A stretch of 64,000 nucleotides of DNA from Streptomyces coelicoflavus (GTDB lineage Bacteria; Actinomycetota; Actinomycetes; Streptomycetales; Streptomycetaceae): the NCBI RefSeq assembly GCF_003112555.1, contig NZ_BEWB01000021.1:60766-124765 (forward strand), given 5' to 3'. Position 1 is the first letter of the stretch. Each line of letters opens with the position of its first letter. Made by a program: the position numbers and the translations under genes. The notes beneath the pieces are model-generated. The model made no database searches. It saw nothing but the letters and a program-made list of their open reading frames with translations, and had not been told where the DNA came from. This document shows positions 1 to 8,601 of the stretch, in pieces.

Positions 1-1220
1 ACCATGTGCAGCAGCAGCCGGTCCTCGCCGTCGTCCAGGTCCAGGCCCGTGAGCTGTTCGACGCGGGACAGCCGGTAGTACAGCGTCTGGCGGTGGACGC
101 CCAGCTCGGCGGCGGTGCGGCCGGCCTGCCCCGCGCAGTCCAGGTACACCTCCGCGGTGCGGGCGAGTTCGCGGTGGGCGGGGGAGAGCAGGGCGCGTAC
201 GGCGGGATCGTCGGCGGAGCGCGGGGGCAGCGAGGTCAGCAGGCGGAACGCCCCGATCGACGTCCACTGCGCGACCGGCCCGAACCGCTCCTCCGCCCGC
301 GCCGCCCGGGCCGCCGCCGACGCCTCCGACCAGGCCGCCCCCAGGTCGGCGAGACCCGTGCGCGGCGCGGAGACACCGGCCGCGGCGCCACCCGCCGGGC
401 CGCCCCGGCCCGTGGCCGTCCCCGCCCGCTCCAGCAGCCGCCCCGCCGCCGACGTCGCCGGGGTCTGCACCTCCGCCGAGCGCAGCCGGACCAGGAGCGC
501 GAGCGACACGGCCGAGACCCCCCACGGCACCGTGCACAGTGCCGTGGCCCCCGGCACCGTACGGACCGAGGGCGCGTCGTCGGGATCGGCCGAGGGCCAG
601 GGCGCCACGCACACCACCGCATGCGGGGTCTCGGCCCGGGCGCCCAGCGCGCTGCGCAGCTCCGCCACGGCCATGTCCCGCTGCCAGTCCCGCTCGGCCG
701 TCAGTACCGCCCGCAGCTCCCGGCTCAGGTCCGCGCCGTGCTGCGCCTCGTCGGCGAGCAGCGCCCCGATCCGCGCCGTCACCTCCATGGCCGCCGCCAG
801 CTGCCGCTCGGTCGGCCCCGGGTCGGTGTCCAGCAGCCAGACATAGCCGAGGACCACACCCCGATGGCGTACCGGCAGACAGGTGCGCCCCCGGTACACC
901 CCCGCCTCGGGGGTCGGCGGGATGCGGACCGGGCCGGTCGCGCGGGTGATGCCGAAGCTCTCGAACCAGGCCCGGACCGCGGCGGTGGAGCGCCGGGTGA
1001 GGATCGAGCGGGTGCGCACCGGGTCCAGGACGGAGGGGTCCAGGTCGCCCTCGCTGTCGTAGGCGCCGAAGGCGATCAGCTCGAAGTCGCGGTTCTCCAG
1101 CGTCGCGGGCGCGCCCAGCAGCTCGGAGAGCTCGTCGACCAGCTCCTGGTAGTCACCACGGGTCCCACCGGTGCCTGTGGAACCTCTGGAATCGGACGTC
1201 ACCCGGGCATTCTGCCGCAT
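1..1220 (-). CDS. PucR-family transcriptional regulator, C-terminus cut by window edge
   Basis: About 406 codons are visible from an ATG at 1220, preceded by a GAAGG-type ribosome site 10 nt upstream; the stop lies beyond base 1. The last visible residues form the PucR C-terminal helix-turn-helix (AGRTAAELGVHRQTLYYRLSRV), the signature of PucR/CdaR regulators, with a long N-terminal sensing part. It is divergent from proline dehydrogenase and P5C dehydrogenase across a 165-bp gap. By analogy with PutR-type regulators it probably controls proline catabolism; the target is inferred from position only. An alternative GTG start lies six codons in. Confidence 0.85.
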   Translation of the reverse strand, partial: MRQNARVTSDSRGSTGTGGTRGDYQELVDELSELLGAPATLENRDFELIAFGAYDSEGDLDPSVLDPVRTRSILTRRSTAAVRAWFESFGITRATGPVRIPPTPEAGVYRGRTCLPVRHRGVVLGYVWLLDTDPGPTERQLAAAMEVTARIGALLADEAQHGADLSRELRAVLTAERDWQRDMAVAELRSALGARAETPHAVVCVAPWPSADPDDAPSVRTVPGATALCTVPWGVSAVSLALLVRLRSAEVQTPATSAAGRLLERAGTATGRGGPAGGAAAGVSAPRTGLADLGAAWSEASAAARAARAEERFGPVAQWTSIGAFRLLTSLPPRSADDPAVRALLSPAHRELARTAEVYLDCAGQAGRTAAELGVHRQTLYYRLSRVEQLTGLDLDDGEDRLLLHM

Positions 1221-1385
1221 TTGCGCGCGGCCTTCATACATCTGTCTGAGATCCGCGGCACGGATGCGTGACAGCTGTCGATGGCCGACGATCGGGGTCA
1301 TCCTTAGATTTCACGGTGGTTCTCCGTGCCGTTCCCCTTACGTCGGGCAGCGGCCCCTGTGTTGGTTGGTAAGTGGAGGTGCCCC

Positions 1386-2312
1386 GTGCTGGGTCCCGTG
1401 ATTCTCGCCGCGTCGCGCAGCGACCGGATGCGTCGTCTCGTCTCGGCCGCGCCCGTGACCAAGCCGGTCGTCGACCGGTTCATCCCCGGCGAGACGGTCG
1501 ACCAGATCGTGCCGATCGTCCGGGAGCTCACCGATCAGGGCCTGGAACTGACGATGGACGTCGTCGGCGAGGACATCACCACCCCCGCGCAGGCCGAGGC
1601 CGCCCGCGACGCCTACCTGGAGCTGATCGACCGGCTCAAGCCGCTCGAGCTGGGCACCCGCGCCGAGATGTCCGTCAAGCTCTCGATGTTCGGCCAGGCG
1701 CTGGACGGCGGCCACGAGCTGGCCCTGGGCAACGTCCGCCCGGTCGTCGAGGCCGCGGCCGAGATCGGCACCACGGTCACGCTCGACGCCGAGGACCACA
1801 CCACCCTCGACTCGATGTTCGCCATCCACGAGGAGCTGCGGAAGGACTTCCCGCAGACCGGCTGCGTCATCCAGGCCTACCTCTTCCGCACCGAGGCCGA
1901 CGCGCGCCGGCTCGCCGACAGCGGCTCTCGCGTACGGTTGGTGAAGGGCGCCTACAAGGAGCCCGCAGAGGTCGCGTACCAGCAGCGCCACGAGATCGAC
2001 AAGGCGTACGTCCGCATCCTGCGCACGCTGATGGAGGGCGAGGGCTACCCGATGATCGGGTCGCACGACCCGCGCCTGATCTCCATCGGCCAGGAGCTGG
2101 CCCGCACGGCCGGACGCAAGCTCGACGAGTACGAGTTCCAGATGCTGTACGGCATCCGCGGCGACGAGCACCTGCGCCTGGCCGCCGAGGGCCACCGGAT
2201 GCGCGTCTACACCGCCTACGGCACCGACTGGTACGGCTACTTCATGCGCCGTCTGGCGGAGAAGCCGGCCAACCTCCGGTTCTTCGCCCGCTCGATGGTC
2301 AGCAAGGGCTGA
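1386..2312 (+). CDS. Proline dehydrogenase
   Basis: A 308-aa monofunctional proline dehydrogenase (FAD-linked TIM barrel), which oxidises L-proline to pyrroline-5-carboxylate and passes electrons to the respiratory chain. The start is a GTG at 1386, six bases after GGAGG (1375-1379); the frame is open further upstream but that part is not coding-like. Family residues visible include RLVKGAY around residue 190 and the C-terminal GTDWYGYFMRRLAEKP segment near the FAD/substrate site. The next gene, 47 bp downstream, catalyses the second step, so the two form a catabolic operon instead of the fused PutA of enterobacteria. The divergent PucR-type gene is the probable regulator. Confidence 0.95.
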   Translation: MLGPVILAASRSDRMRRLVSAAPVTKPVVDRFIPGETVDQIVPIVRELTDQGLELTMDVVGEDITTPAQAEAARDAYLELIDRLKPLELGTRAEMSVKLSMFGQALDGGHELALGNVRPVVEAAAEIGTTVTLDAEDHTTLDSMFAIHEELRKDFPQTGCVIQAYLFRTEADARRLADSGSRVRLVKGAYKEPAEVAYQQRHEIDKAYVRILRTLMEGEGYPMIGSHDPRLISIGQELARTAGRKLDEYEFQMLYGIRGDEHLRLAAEGHRMRVYTAYGTDWYGYFMRRLAEKPANLRFFARSMVSKG

Positions 2313-2359
2313 GCCCGCACCCGCTCGCACAACCCGCTCAGTAAGGAGTTACCGAACTC

Positions 2360-4000
2360 ATGGACGCTGTGACCCAGGTCCCCACCCCCGTCAACGAGCC
2401 GGTGCACGGCTACGCGCCCGGTTCCCCGGAGCGTGCCCGCCTGGAGGCCAAGCTCAAGGAGCTGGCCGACAATCCGGTCGACCTGCCCTGCACCATCGGC
2501 GGTGTGAAGCGGATGGGCGGCGGCGAGCGCTTCGACGTCGTGCAGCCGCACAACCACAAGTCCCGCCTGGGCACCTACGCCAACGCCACGCAGGCGGACG
2601 CCCAGGACGCGATCGACGCCGCCCTGGCCGCCGCCCCCGCGTGGCGCGCGATGTCCTTCGACGACCGCGCGGCGATCATCCTGCGCGCCGCCGAGCTGCT
2701 GTCGGGTCCCTGGCGCGAGACCATCGCCGCCTCCACCATGCTCGGCCAGTCCAAGACCGCCCAGCAGGCCGAGATCGACAGCCCCTGCGAGCTGATCGAC
2801 TTCTGGCGCTTCAACGTCCACTACGCCCGCAACATCCTGGCCGAGCAGCCCCCGGCCAACTCCCAGGGCGTGTGGAACCGCATGGACCACCGCCCGCTGG
2901 AGGGCTTCGTCTACGCGATCACGCCGTTCAACTTCAGCGCGATCGCGGCCAACCTGCCCACCGCCCCGGCCCTGATGGGCAACGTGGTGGTCTGGAAGCC
3001 GTCCCCGACGCAGACCCACGCCGCCGTGCTGCTCATGCAGCTCCTGGAGGAGGCCGGGCTGCCCAAGGGCGTCATCAACCTGGTCACCGGCGACGGCATC
3101 GCGGTCTCCGAGGTCGCCCTGGAGCACCGGGACCTCGCGGGCATCCACTTCACCGGCTCGACCAAGACCTTCCAGCACCTGTGGAAGACGGTCGGCAACA
3201 ACATCGAGAAGTACCGCACCTACCCGCGCCTGGTCGGCGAGACCGGCGGCAAGGACTTCCTCGTCGCCCACCCGAGCGCCGACCGCGCCGTGCTCAAGAC
3301 CGCGCTGACCCGTGGCGCCTTCGAGTACCAGGGCCAGAAGTGCAGCGCCACCTCCCGCGCCTACATCCCGGCGTCCATCTGGAACGACGGGTTCAAGGAG
3401 GAGTTCGCCGCCGAGGTCGACTACCTCACCATGGGTGACGTCACCGACCTGTCGAACTTCATCGGCGCCGTCATCGACGAGCGGTCCTTCGCCAAGAACA
3501 AGGCCGCCATCGACCGGGCCAAGGAGGACGAGACCTGCACGATCGTCGCGGGCGGCTCCTACGACGACTCGGTCGGCTACTTCGTCCGCCCGACCGTCGT
3601 CGAGTGCACCGACCCGGAGAACGAGGTCTTCCGGACCGAGTACTTCGGCCCCTTCCTCGCCGTGCACGTGTACGACGACAGCGCCGACGACGCGTACGAC
3701 GCGATGCTGACCCAGATGGAGTCGGTGTCGGACTACGCGCTCACCGGCTCGGTCATCTCCAACGACCGCGCGGCGGCGGCGTACACGATGGAGAAGCTGC
3801 GCTACGCGGCCGGCAACTTCTACATCAACGACAAGTCGACCGGTGCCGTCGTCGGCCAGCAGCCCTTCGGCGGCGGCCGCGCCTCCGGCACCAACGACAA
3901 GGCCGGCGCCCCGCAGAACCTGATGCGCTGGACGCTGACCCGCGCCATCAAGGAGACGCTGGTCGCGCCGACCGACTACTCGTACCCGCACATGGGCTGA
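2360..4000 (+). CDS. pruA: L-glutamate gamma-semialdehyde (P5C) dehydrogenase
   Basis: A 546-aa aldehyde dehydrogenase superfamily protein that converts glutamate semialdehyde (from P5C) to glutamate with NAD+. The catalytic Cys is Cys328 in EYQGQKCSATSR; the general-base region is ETGGKDF near residue 295, and the cofactor-loop sequence FTGSTKTF lies around residue 258. Length and the C-terminal VGQQPFGGGRASGTNDK block match the monofunctional P5CDH family. AAGGAG stands 12 nt before the ATG. It is co-transcribed with proline dehydrogenase and followed by a strong terminator at 4016-4059. Confidence 0.95.
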   Translation: MDAVTQVPTPVNEPVHGYAPGSPERARLEAKLKELADNPVDLPCTIGGVKRMGGGERFDVVQPHNHKSRLGTYANATQADAQDAIDAALAAAPAWRAMSFDDRAAIILRAAELLSGPWRETIAASTMLGQSKTAQQAEIDSPCELIDFWRFNVHYARNILAEQPPANSQGVWNRMDHRPLEGFVYAITPFNFSAIAANLPTAPALMGNVVVWKPSPTQTHAAVLLMQLLEEAGLPKGVINLVTGDGIAVSEVALEHRDLAGIHFTGSTKTFQHLWKTVGNNIEKYRTYPRLVGETGGKDFLVAHPSADRAVLKTALTRGAFEYQGQKCSATSRAYIPASIWNDGFKEEFAAEVDYLTMGDVTDLSNFIGAVIDERSFAKNKAAIDRAKEDETCTIVAGGSYDDSVGYFVRPTVVECTDPENEVFRTEYFGPFLAVHVYDDSADDAYDAMLTQMESVSDYALTGSVISNDRAAAAYTMEKLRYAAGNFYINDKSTGAVVGQQPFGGGRASGTNDKAGAPQNLMRWTLTRAIKETLVAPTDYSYPHMG

Positions 4001-4015
4001 CACCCGCGCGCGAAC

Positions 4016-4059
4016 CGCCCGGCGGGCCAGGTCGACCGACCTGGCCCGCCGGGCGTTTT
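4016..4059 (+). terminator. Rho-independent terminator of the proline catabolic operon
   Basis: A perfect 18-bp inverted repeat (4016-4033 with 4038-4055, loop GACC) followed by TTTT, 16 bp after the P5CDH stop. Confidence 0.93.
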
Positions 4060-4088
4060 GGCAGGTCGGGGAGGTGTGAGCGAGGGCA

Positions 4089-4108
4089 CCGTCTCAGATA
4101 GTAGGAAG
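4089..4108 (+). promoter_or_regulatory. Candidate NdgR/LtbR-type operator upstream of the leuB region
   Basis: The A/T-containing stretch CCGTCTCAGATAGTAGGAAG stands out from its GC-rich surroundings. It shares CCGTCTCA and a following GT..A pattern with 41520-41539 in the ndgR-leuC promoter, and GTCTCAGA with the reverse complement of 12664-12671 before cimA. NdgR (present in this window) and its corynebacterial orthologue LtbR control leuB and leuCD, so an operator role is plausible. The assignment is inference. Confidence 0.45.
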
Positions 4109-4308
4109 TCCGAGTAATTGTGCAGACAGACGCGGCGGGCTCCCTTAACTTTGTAGAAGCCGAACGTTCCGCTCGATCGAGCGAGGGCGGCCGTGAGCCC
4201 GTGGCCCGTGCAGGCAACCCCTGCGGCACCGTGCTCCCCGCCCCTTCCGGCCCTACGCAATCCCCTTTCTCCGCACCTCCGTGTGCTGTGCCGAAGGAGT
4301 CGATTCCC

Positions 4309-4440
4309 ATGGCCGAGACCACCGTCCGCCGCCGAGTCCGCCACCTCTCCCGTACCAGCGACTCCGACCGCAAGAACGCCGCGGCCGCCCTCCAGCGCGC
4401 CCTCGACCGCCGGGACAACGGCGGCGCCACCGGTCACTGA
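4309..4440 (+). CDS. Conserved-looking 43-aa basic protein
   Basis: A short ORF starting at ATG 4309, eight bases after GAAGGAG, encoding a 43-residue protein rich in Arg and Ala (MAETTVRRRVRHLSRTSDSD...), probably a single amphipathic helix. It lies between the proline operon terminator and leuB, and a 9-bp perfect hairpin (4458-4466 with 4470-4478) separates it from leuB. No family is recognised and no function can be assigned. The good ribosome site and Streptomyces-like codon use support it being real. Confidence 0.6.
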   Translation: MAETTVRRRVRHLSRTSDSDRKNAAAALQRALDRRDNGGATGH

Positions 4441-4515
4441 GCGGCGCGGACGACAGTGGCGTCCGCATGGCGGACGCCTCATGTCATCCCGTGGGACGAG
4501 CGATAGGGTGCCGTC

Positions 4516-5559
4516 ATGTCTCGCAGCCTCAATCTCGCAGTGATTCCCGGTGACGGCATCGGCCAGGAGGTCGTGGCCGAGGGTCTCAAGGTCCTCTCCG
4601 CCGTCCTTCCGCAGGATGTGAAGCTGGAGACCAAGGAGTTCGACTTCGGCGCCCGGCGCTACCACGCCACCGGTGAGACCCTCACCGACGCCGACCTCGA
4701 CGCCCTCAAGGGCCACGACGCCATCCTGCTCGGCGCGATCGGCGACCCCTCGGTGCCGTCCGGCGTCCTGGAGCGCGGCTTCCTGCTCAAGCTCCGCTTC
4801 GCCTTCGACCACCACGTCAATCTGCGCCCGAGCAAGCTCCTGCCCGGCGTCGCCACCCCGCTCGCCGGCCAGCCCGAGATCGACTTCGTCGTCGTCCGCG
4901 AGGGCACCGAGGGCCCGTACACGGGCAACGGCGGCACCATCCGCAAGGGCACCGAGCACGAGGTCGCCACCGAGGTCTCCGTCAACACGGCCTACGGCGT
5001 CGAGCGCGTCGTCCGGGACGCCTTCGCCCGCGCCCAGGCCCGCCCCCGCAAGAAGCTCACGCTGGTCCACAAGAACAACGTGCTGACCTTCGCGGGCCAC
5101 CTGTGGACCAACATCTTCAACAAGGTGGCGGAGGAGTTCCCCGAGGTCACCACCGACTACATCCACGTCGACGCCGCGACCATCTACCTGGTCACCGACC
5201 CGGCCCGGTTCGACGTGATCGTCACCGACAACCTGTTCGGCGACATCATCACCGACCTCGCCGCGGCCGTCTCCGGCGGCATCGGCGTCGCCGCCAGCGG
5301 GAACATCAACCCCTCCGGTGCCTTCCCCTCGATGTTCGAGCCGGTGCACGGCTCCGCGCCCGACATCGCCGGCCAGGGCAAGGCCGACCCGACCGCCACG
5401 GTCCTGTCCGTCGCCCTGCTGCTGCGTCACCTCGGGTACGAGGCCGAGGCGGCCCGCATCGAGGACGCGGTCTCCACCGACCTCGGCGAGCGCGGCGGCC
5501 TGCCCGCCCGTTCCACCTCGGAGATCGGCGACGCGCTCGCCGTACGAGTAGCCGGCTGA
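4516..5559 (+). CDS. leuB: 3-isopropylmalate dehydrogenase
   Basis: A 347-aa NAD-dependent beta-decarboxylating dehydrogenase of leucine synthesis (3-isopropylmalate to 4-methyl-2-oxopentanoate). It contains the isocitrate/isopropylmalate family regions: the N-terminal IPGDGIGQEV, the substrate Arg cluster LKLRFAFDHHVNLRPSK near residue 95, and VTDNLFGDIITDLAA near residue 235 with metal-binding Asp. No Shine-Dalgarno precedes the ATG. Instead TAGGGT (4504-4509) ends six bases before it, the spacing of a leaderless Streptomyces transcript. leuC and leuD are 37 kb away, so the pathway is not clustered. The stop is followed by a terminator at 5593-5629. Confidence 0.96.
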   Translation: MSRSLNLAVIPGDGIGQEVVAEGLKVLSAVLPQDVKLETKEFDFGARRYHATGETLTDADLDALKGHDAILLGAIGDPSVPSGVLERGFLLKLRFAFDHHVNLRPSKLLPGVATPLAGQPEIDFVVVREGTEGPYTGNGGTIRKGTEHEVATEVSVNTAYGVERVVRDAFARAQARPRKKLTLVHKNNVLTFAGHLWTNIFNKVAEEFPEVTTDYIHVDAATIYLVTDPARFDVIVTDNLFGDIITDLAAAVSGGIGVAASGNINPSGAFPSMFEPVHGSAPDIAGQGKADPTATVLSVALLLRHLGYEAEAARIEDAVSTDLGERGGLPARSTSEIGDALAVRVAG

Positions 5560-5592
5560 CACCCGCCGCGCCACTCGATCGAATCCGTTTCG

Positions 5593-5629
5593 AAGCCGTC
5601 GGGTCCCAAAACAAGGCACCCGGCGGCTT
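5593..5629 (+). terminator. Terminator after leuB
   Basis: A 12-bp stem with one wobble pair (5593-5604 with 5618-5629), the 3' arm ending in CTTT. Confidence 0.75.
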
Positions 5630-5847
5630 TCTCCTGCGTCCGCCAGGTGCGACCATCGAACCCTGGGCCGCATTCACCCCGTTTCACCCGTCGCCGCCCA
5701 CGCGTCCGTCCGTACGCCAGTCCGTGCGGGATAATCGAACGCGAAGCCGCGACGTGAGGGAATGCTCGGACGTCCTAGCACCGGCCACCGGCCGTACGGG
5801 CGTGATCGCGGCCCGTCACAATACGAACCGGTGAAGGACAGCCACCC

Positions 5848-6936
5848 ATGACGACGCCCACGATCGAGCTCAAGCCCTCCGCCAACCCGCTCTCGGACTC
5901 CGAGCGCGCGGCGATCCTGGCCAACCCCGGGTTCGGCCGCCACTTCACCGACCACATGGTGACGATCAGGTGGACCGAGGGCCGCGGCTGGCACGACGGC
6001 CAGCTCGTGCCGTACGCCCCGCTCTCCCTCGACCCGGCCACCATGGTCCTGCACTACGCGCAGGAGATCTTCGAGGGCCTGAAGGCCTACCGCCGGCCCG
6101 ACGGCTCCGTGGCCACCTTCCGCCCGGAGAAGAACGGCGCCCGCTTCCAGGCCTCCTCGCGCCGCCTGGGCATGCCGGAGCTTCCGGTCGACACCTTCAT
6201 CGAGGCCTGTGACGCGCTGGTGAAGCAGGACGAGAAGTGGGTCCCGGCGCACGGCGGCGAGGAGTCCCTCTACCTGCGCCCCTTCATGATCGCCACCGAG
6301 GTCGGCCTGGGCGTCAAGCCGGCCAACGAGTACCTCTTCCTCGTCATCGCCTCCCCGGCCGGCGCCTACTTCCCCGGCGGCGTCAAGCCGGTCTCCATCT
6401 GGGTCTCCGAGGACCGCGTCCGTGCCGTCCCCGGCGGCATGGGCGACGCCAAGACCGGCGGCAACTACGCGGCGTCGCTGCTCGCGCAGGCGGAAGCGGC
6501 GACCAAGGGCTGCGACCAGGTGTGCTACCTCGACGCCATCGAGCGCAAGTGGGTCGAGGAACTGGGCGGCATGAACCTGTACTTCGTGTACGGCAACAAG
6601 ATCATCACGCCTACCCTCACCGGCTCCATCCTGGAGGGCGTCACCCGCGACTCCCTGCTCACCGTCGCCCGTGACCTGGGCTACGAGGCGGAGGAGGGCC
6701 GCGTCTCCGTCGACCAGTGGCAGCGCGACTCGGAGAACGGCACCCTCACCGAGGTCTTCGCCTGTGGTACCGCGGCCGTGATCACCCCGGTCGGCACGGT
6801 CAAGCGGTCCGGCGCCGAGTGGCAGCAGAGCGGGGGCGAGACGGGCGAGGTGACGCAGCGGCTGCGGGACGCGCTGCTGGACATCCAGCGGGGGACCGTC
6901 GCGGACGTGCACGGCTGGATGCACACGCTGGCCTGA
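5848..6936 (+). CDS. ilvE: Branched-chain amino acid aminotransferase
   Basis: A 362-aa class IV PLP transaminase that performs the last step of leucine, isoleucine and valine synthesis and the first of their breakdown. The Schiff-base lysine is Lys202 in GDAKTGGNYAAS; the EVFACGTAAVITPVG block near residue 300 is typical of the BCAT family. The ATG follows GAAGGA with a 10-nt gap. The 212 bp between the leuB terminator and this gene should hold its own promoter, so leuB and ilvE are neighbours but probably separate transcripts. Confidence 0.96.
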   Translation: MTTPTIELKPSANPLSDSERAAILANPGFGRHFTDHMVTIRWTEGRGWHDGQLVPYAPLSLDPATMVLHYAQEIFEGLKAYRRPDGSVATFRPEKNGARFQASSRRLGMPELPVDTFIEACDALVKQDEKWVPAHGGEESLYLRPFMIATEVGLGVKPANEYLFLVIASPAGAYFPGGVKPVSIWVSEDRVRAVPGGMGDAKTGGNYAASLLAQAEAATKGCDQVCYLDAIERKWVEELGGMNLYFVYGNKIITPTLTGSILEGVTRDSLLTVARDLGYEAEEGRVSVDQWQRDSENGTLTEVFACGTAAVITPVGTVKRSGAEWQQSGGETGEVTQRLRDALLDIQRGTVADVHGWMHTLA

Positions 6937-6962
6937 CGCGGCCGCCGTGGGGGCGGGCCTCG

Positions 6963-6981
6963 CCGGGGGCTCCGCCCCCGG
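6963..6981. terminator. Convergent-gene hairpin between ilvE and the permease
   Basis: A perfect 8-bp stem CCGGGGGC/GCCCCCGG around TCC. GGGGGCTCCGCCCCC hairpins of this type are abundant between Streptomyces genes. There is no T-run, so termination strength is uncertain; it may serve both strands. Confidence 0.6.
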
Positions 6982-6990
6982 ACCCCCGGC

Positions 6991-8439
6991 CTATGCCCGC
7001 CCGCCACCGGACTCGGTCGGACAAGAGGCGAGCAGCCCCTCCTCGGGCGCCGGCGCCACAGCGGCCCCCGGCGTGCACAGCACGTACACCACCCCGCCCA
7101 CCAGCCCCGACAGCAGGAAGCTGCAGTCCACCCCGCCGGTGAGGGACAGCAGCGGACCCTCGTACGACGGCAGGGACACCGCGAGGACGCCGACCACCGC
7201 GCCCACCGCCCAGGCGAACGTCGCGGGGACGTTCCAGCCGGAGCGGTACCAGTAGATCCCGCCCCGAGCCCGGCGGTTGAAGACCTGGAGGGCGTCCGCG
7301 TCGTACACCCCCCGGCAGCGGACCGAGCCGATCATCGTGACGACCGCCCACGGGGTGCCGATCGCCGTCAGCAGCAGCACGAAGGACGTCATCGCCGACT
7401 GCGCCTCCCAGGCGTAGTGCCCGGCGAACACACAGGCCGTGGCGACGACGGCGACGGCGCAGGTGGCGCGGGCGCGGGAGGCGCGCGGCAGGATCGCGTC
7501 CAGGTCCAGGCCCATCGAGTACAGCATCAGGCCCGCGTTGCCGACCGAGCCGGCCGAGGCGGCCAGCAGCAGCGGGACCAGGTACCAGTCGGGGGCGGCG
7601 TCGACCAGCGGGCCCGCGTAGTCCAGTGCGGCCCGGGCGGCGTACGCCGTGAAGGTGCCGAAGAGCTGCGGGACCAGCAGGCCCAGCGTCAGCCCCAGCC
7701 AGGTCGCGTGCAGCACCCGGCGGGAGGAGAAGCGGGCCGGGGAGATGTAGCGGGTGTAGTCGCCGAGCAGTGTGATGAAGGCGATCGGCCCGGACAGTCC
7801 CGCGGCGACGGCGGCCAGCAGCCACGTCGGCCAGAACCCGCCCAGCAGGTGTCCGCCCGCCTCCGGCAGCGCGGCGGTGGTGAAGTCGGGGGCGTAGGCG
7901 ATCACGCCGAGGACCAGCAGAGCCGTCATGCCGTAGGCCAGCACCTTGGACATCGCGAGCAGCACCCGGTAGCCGTAGACGGCGCCCGCGACGGTCGCGG
8001 CGGCGAGCAGGCCGTAGACGACGGCGTAGGTCGCACCGCCCTGCGGCAGGCCGAAGAGCCGGCCCAGCACGCCCGCCATCACGTCCCCGCCGATCCACAC
8101 GGTCAGCGCGGTGTAGCCGAGGGCGAGGAGCAGGCCGACCACCGAGCCGACCAGCCGTCCGCGCACACCGAACTGGGCGCCCGAGGACGTCGACAGGTTG
8201 GTCCCGGTGCGCAGGGAGATCAGGGCCAGCGGTGCCGTGAAGACCGTGCCGACGACGGTCCCCGCGACCACCGAACTCACCGACGCCCACCAGCCGAGGC
8301 CGAAGGACGGCGGCAGCCAGCCGAAGACGATCACGCCCAGGCAGAGGTTGGACCCCAGCAGGATCGAGACCAGGTCCCGGGGCCCGCTGGTGCGTTCCGC
8401 TTCGGGGATGGTGTCGACTCCGCGCTGTTCTATCGGCAT
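6991..8439 (-). CDS. NCS1-family purine/cytosine-type permease
   Basis: A 482-aa integral membrane protein with about twelve hydrophobic segments and NCS1 features: the N-terminal LLGSNLCLGVIVFGWLPP in TM1, SGAQFGVRG before TM3, and LGDYTRYISP in the middle. Known NCS1 substrates include cytosine, allantoin, hydantoins, uracil and purines. Start ATG 8439 follows AAGGAGACCAGCC. It is divergent from a ureAB-ureC-agmatine deiminase operon, and the shared 162-bp gap holds three related operator-like sequences. The permease therefore probably imports the nitrogen compound that operon degrades; the real substrate is unknown. Confidence 0.88.
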   Translation of the reverse strand: MPIEQRGVDTIPEAERTSGPRDLVSILLGSNLCLGVIVFGWLPPSFGLGWWASVSSVVAGTVVGTVFTAPLALISLRTGTNLSTSSGAQFGVRGRLVGSVVGLLLALGYTALTVWIGGDVMAGVLGRLFGLPQGGATYAVVYGLLAAATVAGAVYGYRVLLAMSKVLAYGMTALLVLGVIAYAPDFTTAALPEAGGHLLGGFWPTWLLAAVAAGLSGPIAFITLLGDYTRYISPARFSSRRVLHATWLGLTLGLLVPQLFGTFTAYAARAALDYAGPLVDAAPDWYLVPLLLAASAGSVGNAGLMLYSMGLDLDAILPRASRARATCAVAVVATACVFAGHYAWEAQSAMTSFVLLLTAIGTPWAVVTMIGSVRCRGVYDADALQVFNRRARGGIYWYRSGWNVPATFAWAVGAVVGVLAVSLPSYEGPLLSLTGGVDCSFLLSGLVGGVVYVLCTPGAAVAPAPEEGLLASCPTESGGGRA

Positions 8440-8468
8440 GGCTGGTCTCCTTCGACGGCCGCCTGAGG

Positions 8469-8573
8469 TTTAGAGCGACGTTCAATGTGACGGTTGCCCC
8501 GGCTGCTCGTCAACGGTTCCGTTGCATGTATTCCGCGTTTAGTGTGATGCTCGCGTTTAGAGTGGTGCTCTAA
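8469..8573. promoter_or_regulatory. Operator cluster between the permease and ureAB-ureC operons
   Basis: Three related elements begin with GTTTAG: 8469-8485 (TTTAGAGCGACGTTCAA), 8538-8552 (TTTAGTGTGATGCTC) and 8556-8573. The last contains a perfect palindrome, TTAGAG-TGGTG-CTCTAA (8557-8573), of TetR-operator size. The second and third start 18 bp apart. They lie just upstream of the ureAB start at 8602 and near the permease start at 8439. The TetR gene at 12039, last in the operon, is the obvious candidate ligand; the pairing is inferred. Confidence 0.7.
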
Positions 8574-8601
8574 TCTTGGGAAGGCAAGGAGGTGCCGCGT
8601 C

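Noticed and set aside
2237..4003. Long open antisense frame opposite P5C dehydrogenase
   Set aside because: High GC leaves antisense frames open; the protein is a Gly/Val/Arg-rich shadow with no motif, and the plus-strand enzyme is unmistakable. The same applies to long frames opposite ureC, cimA, gltX, leuC and the cvnA genes.
6937..6990. GGGGGCTCCGCCCCC hairpin as a mobile-element end
   Set aside because: This is a very common Streptomyces intergenic hairpin and lies between convergent genes, where a terminator is expected.
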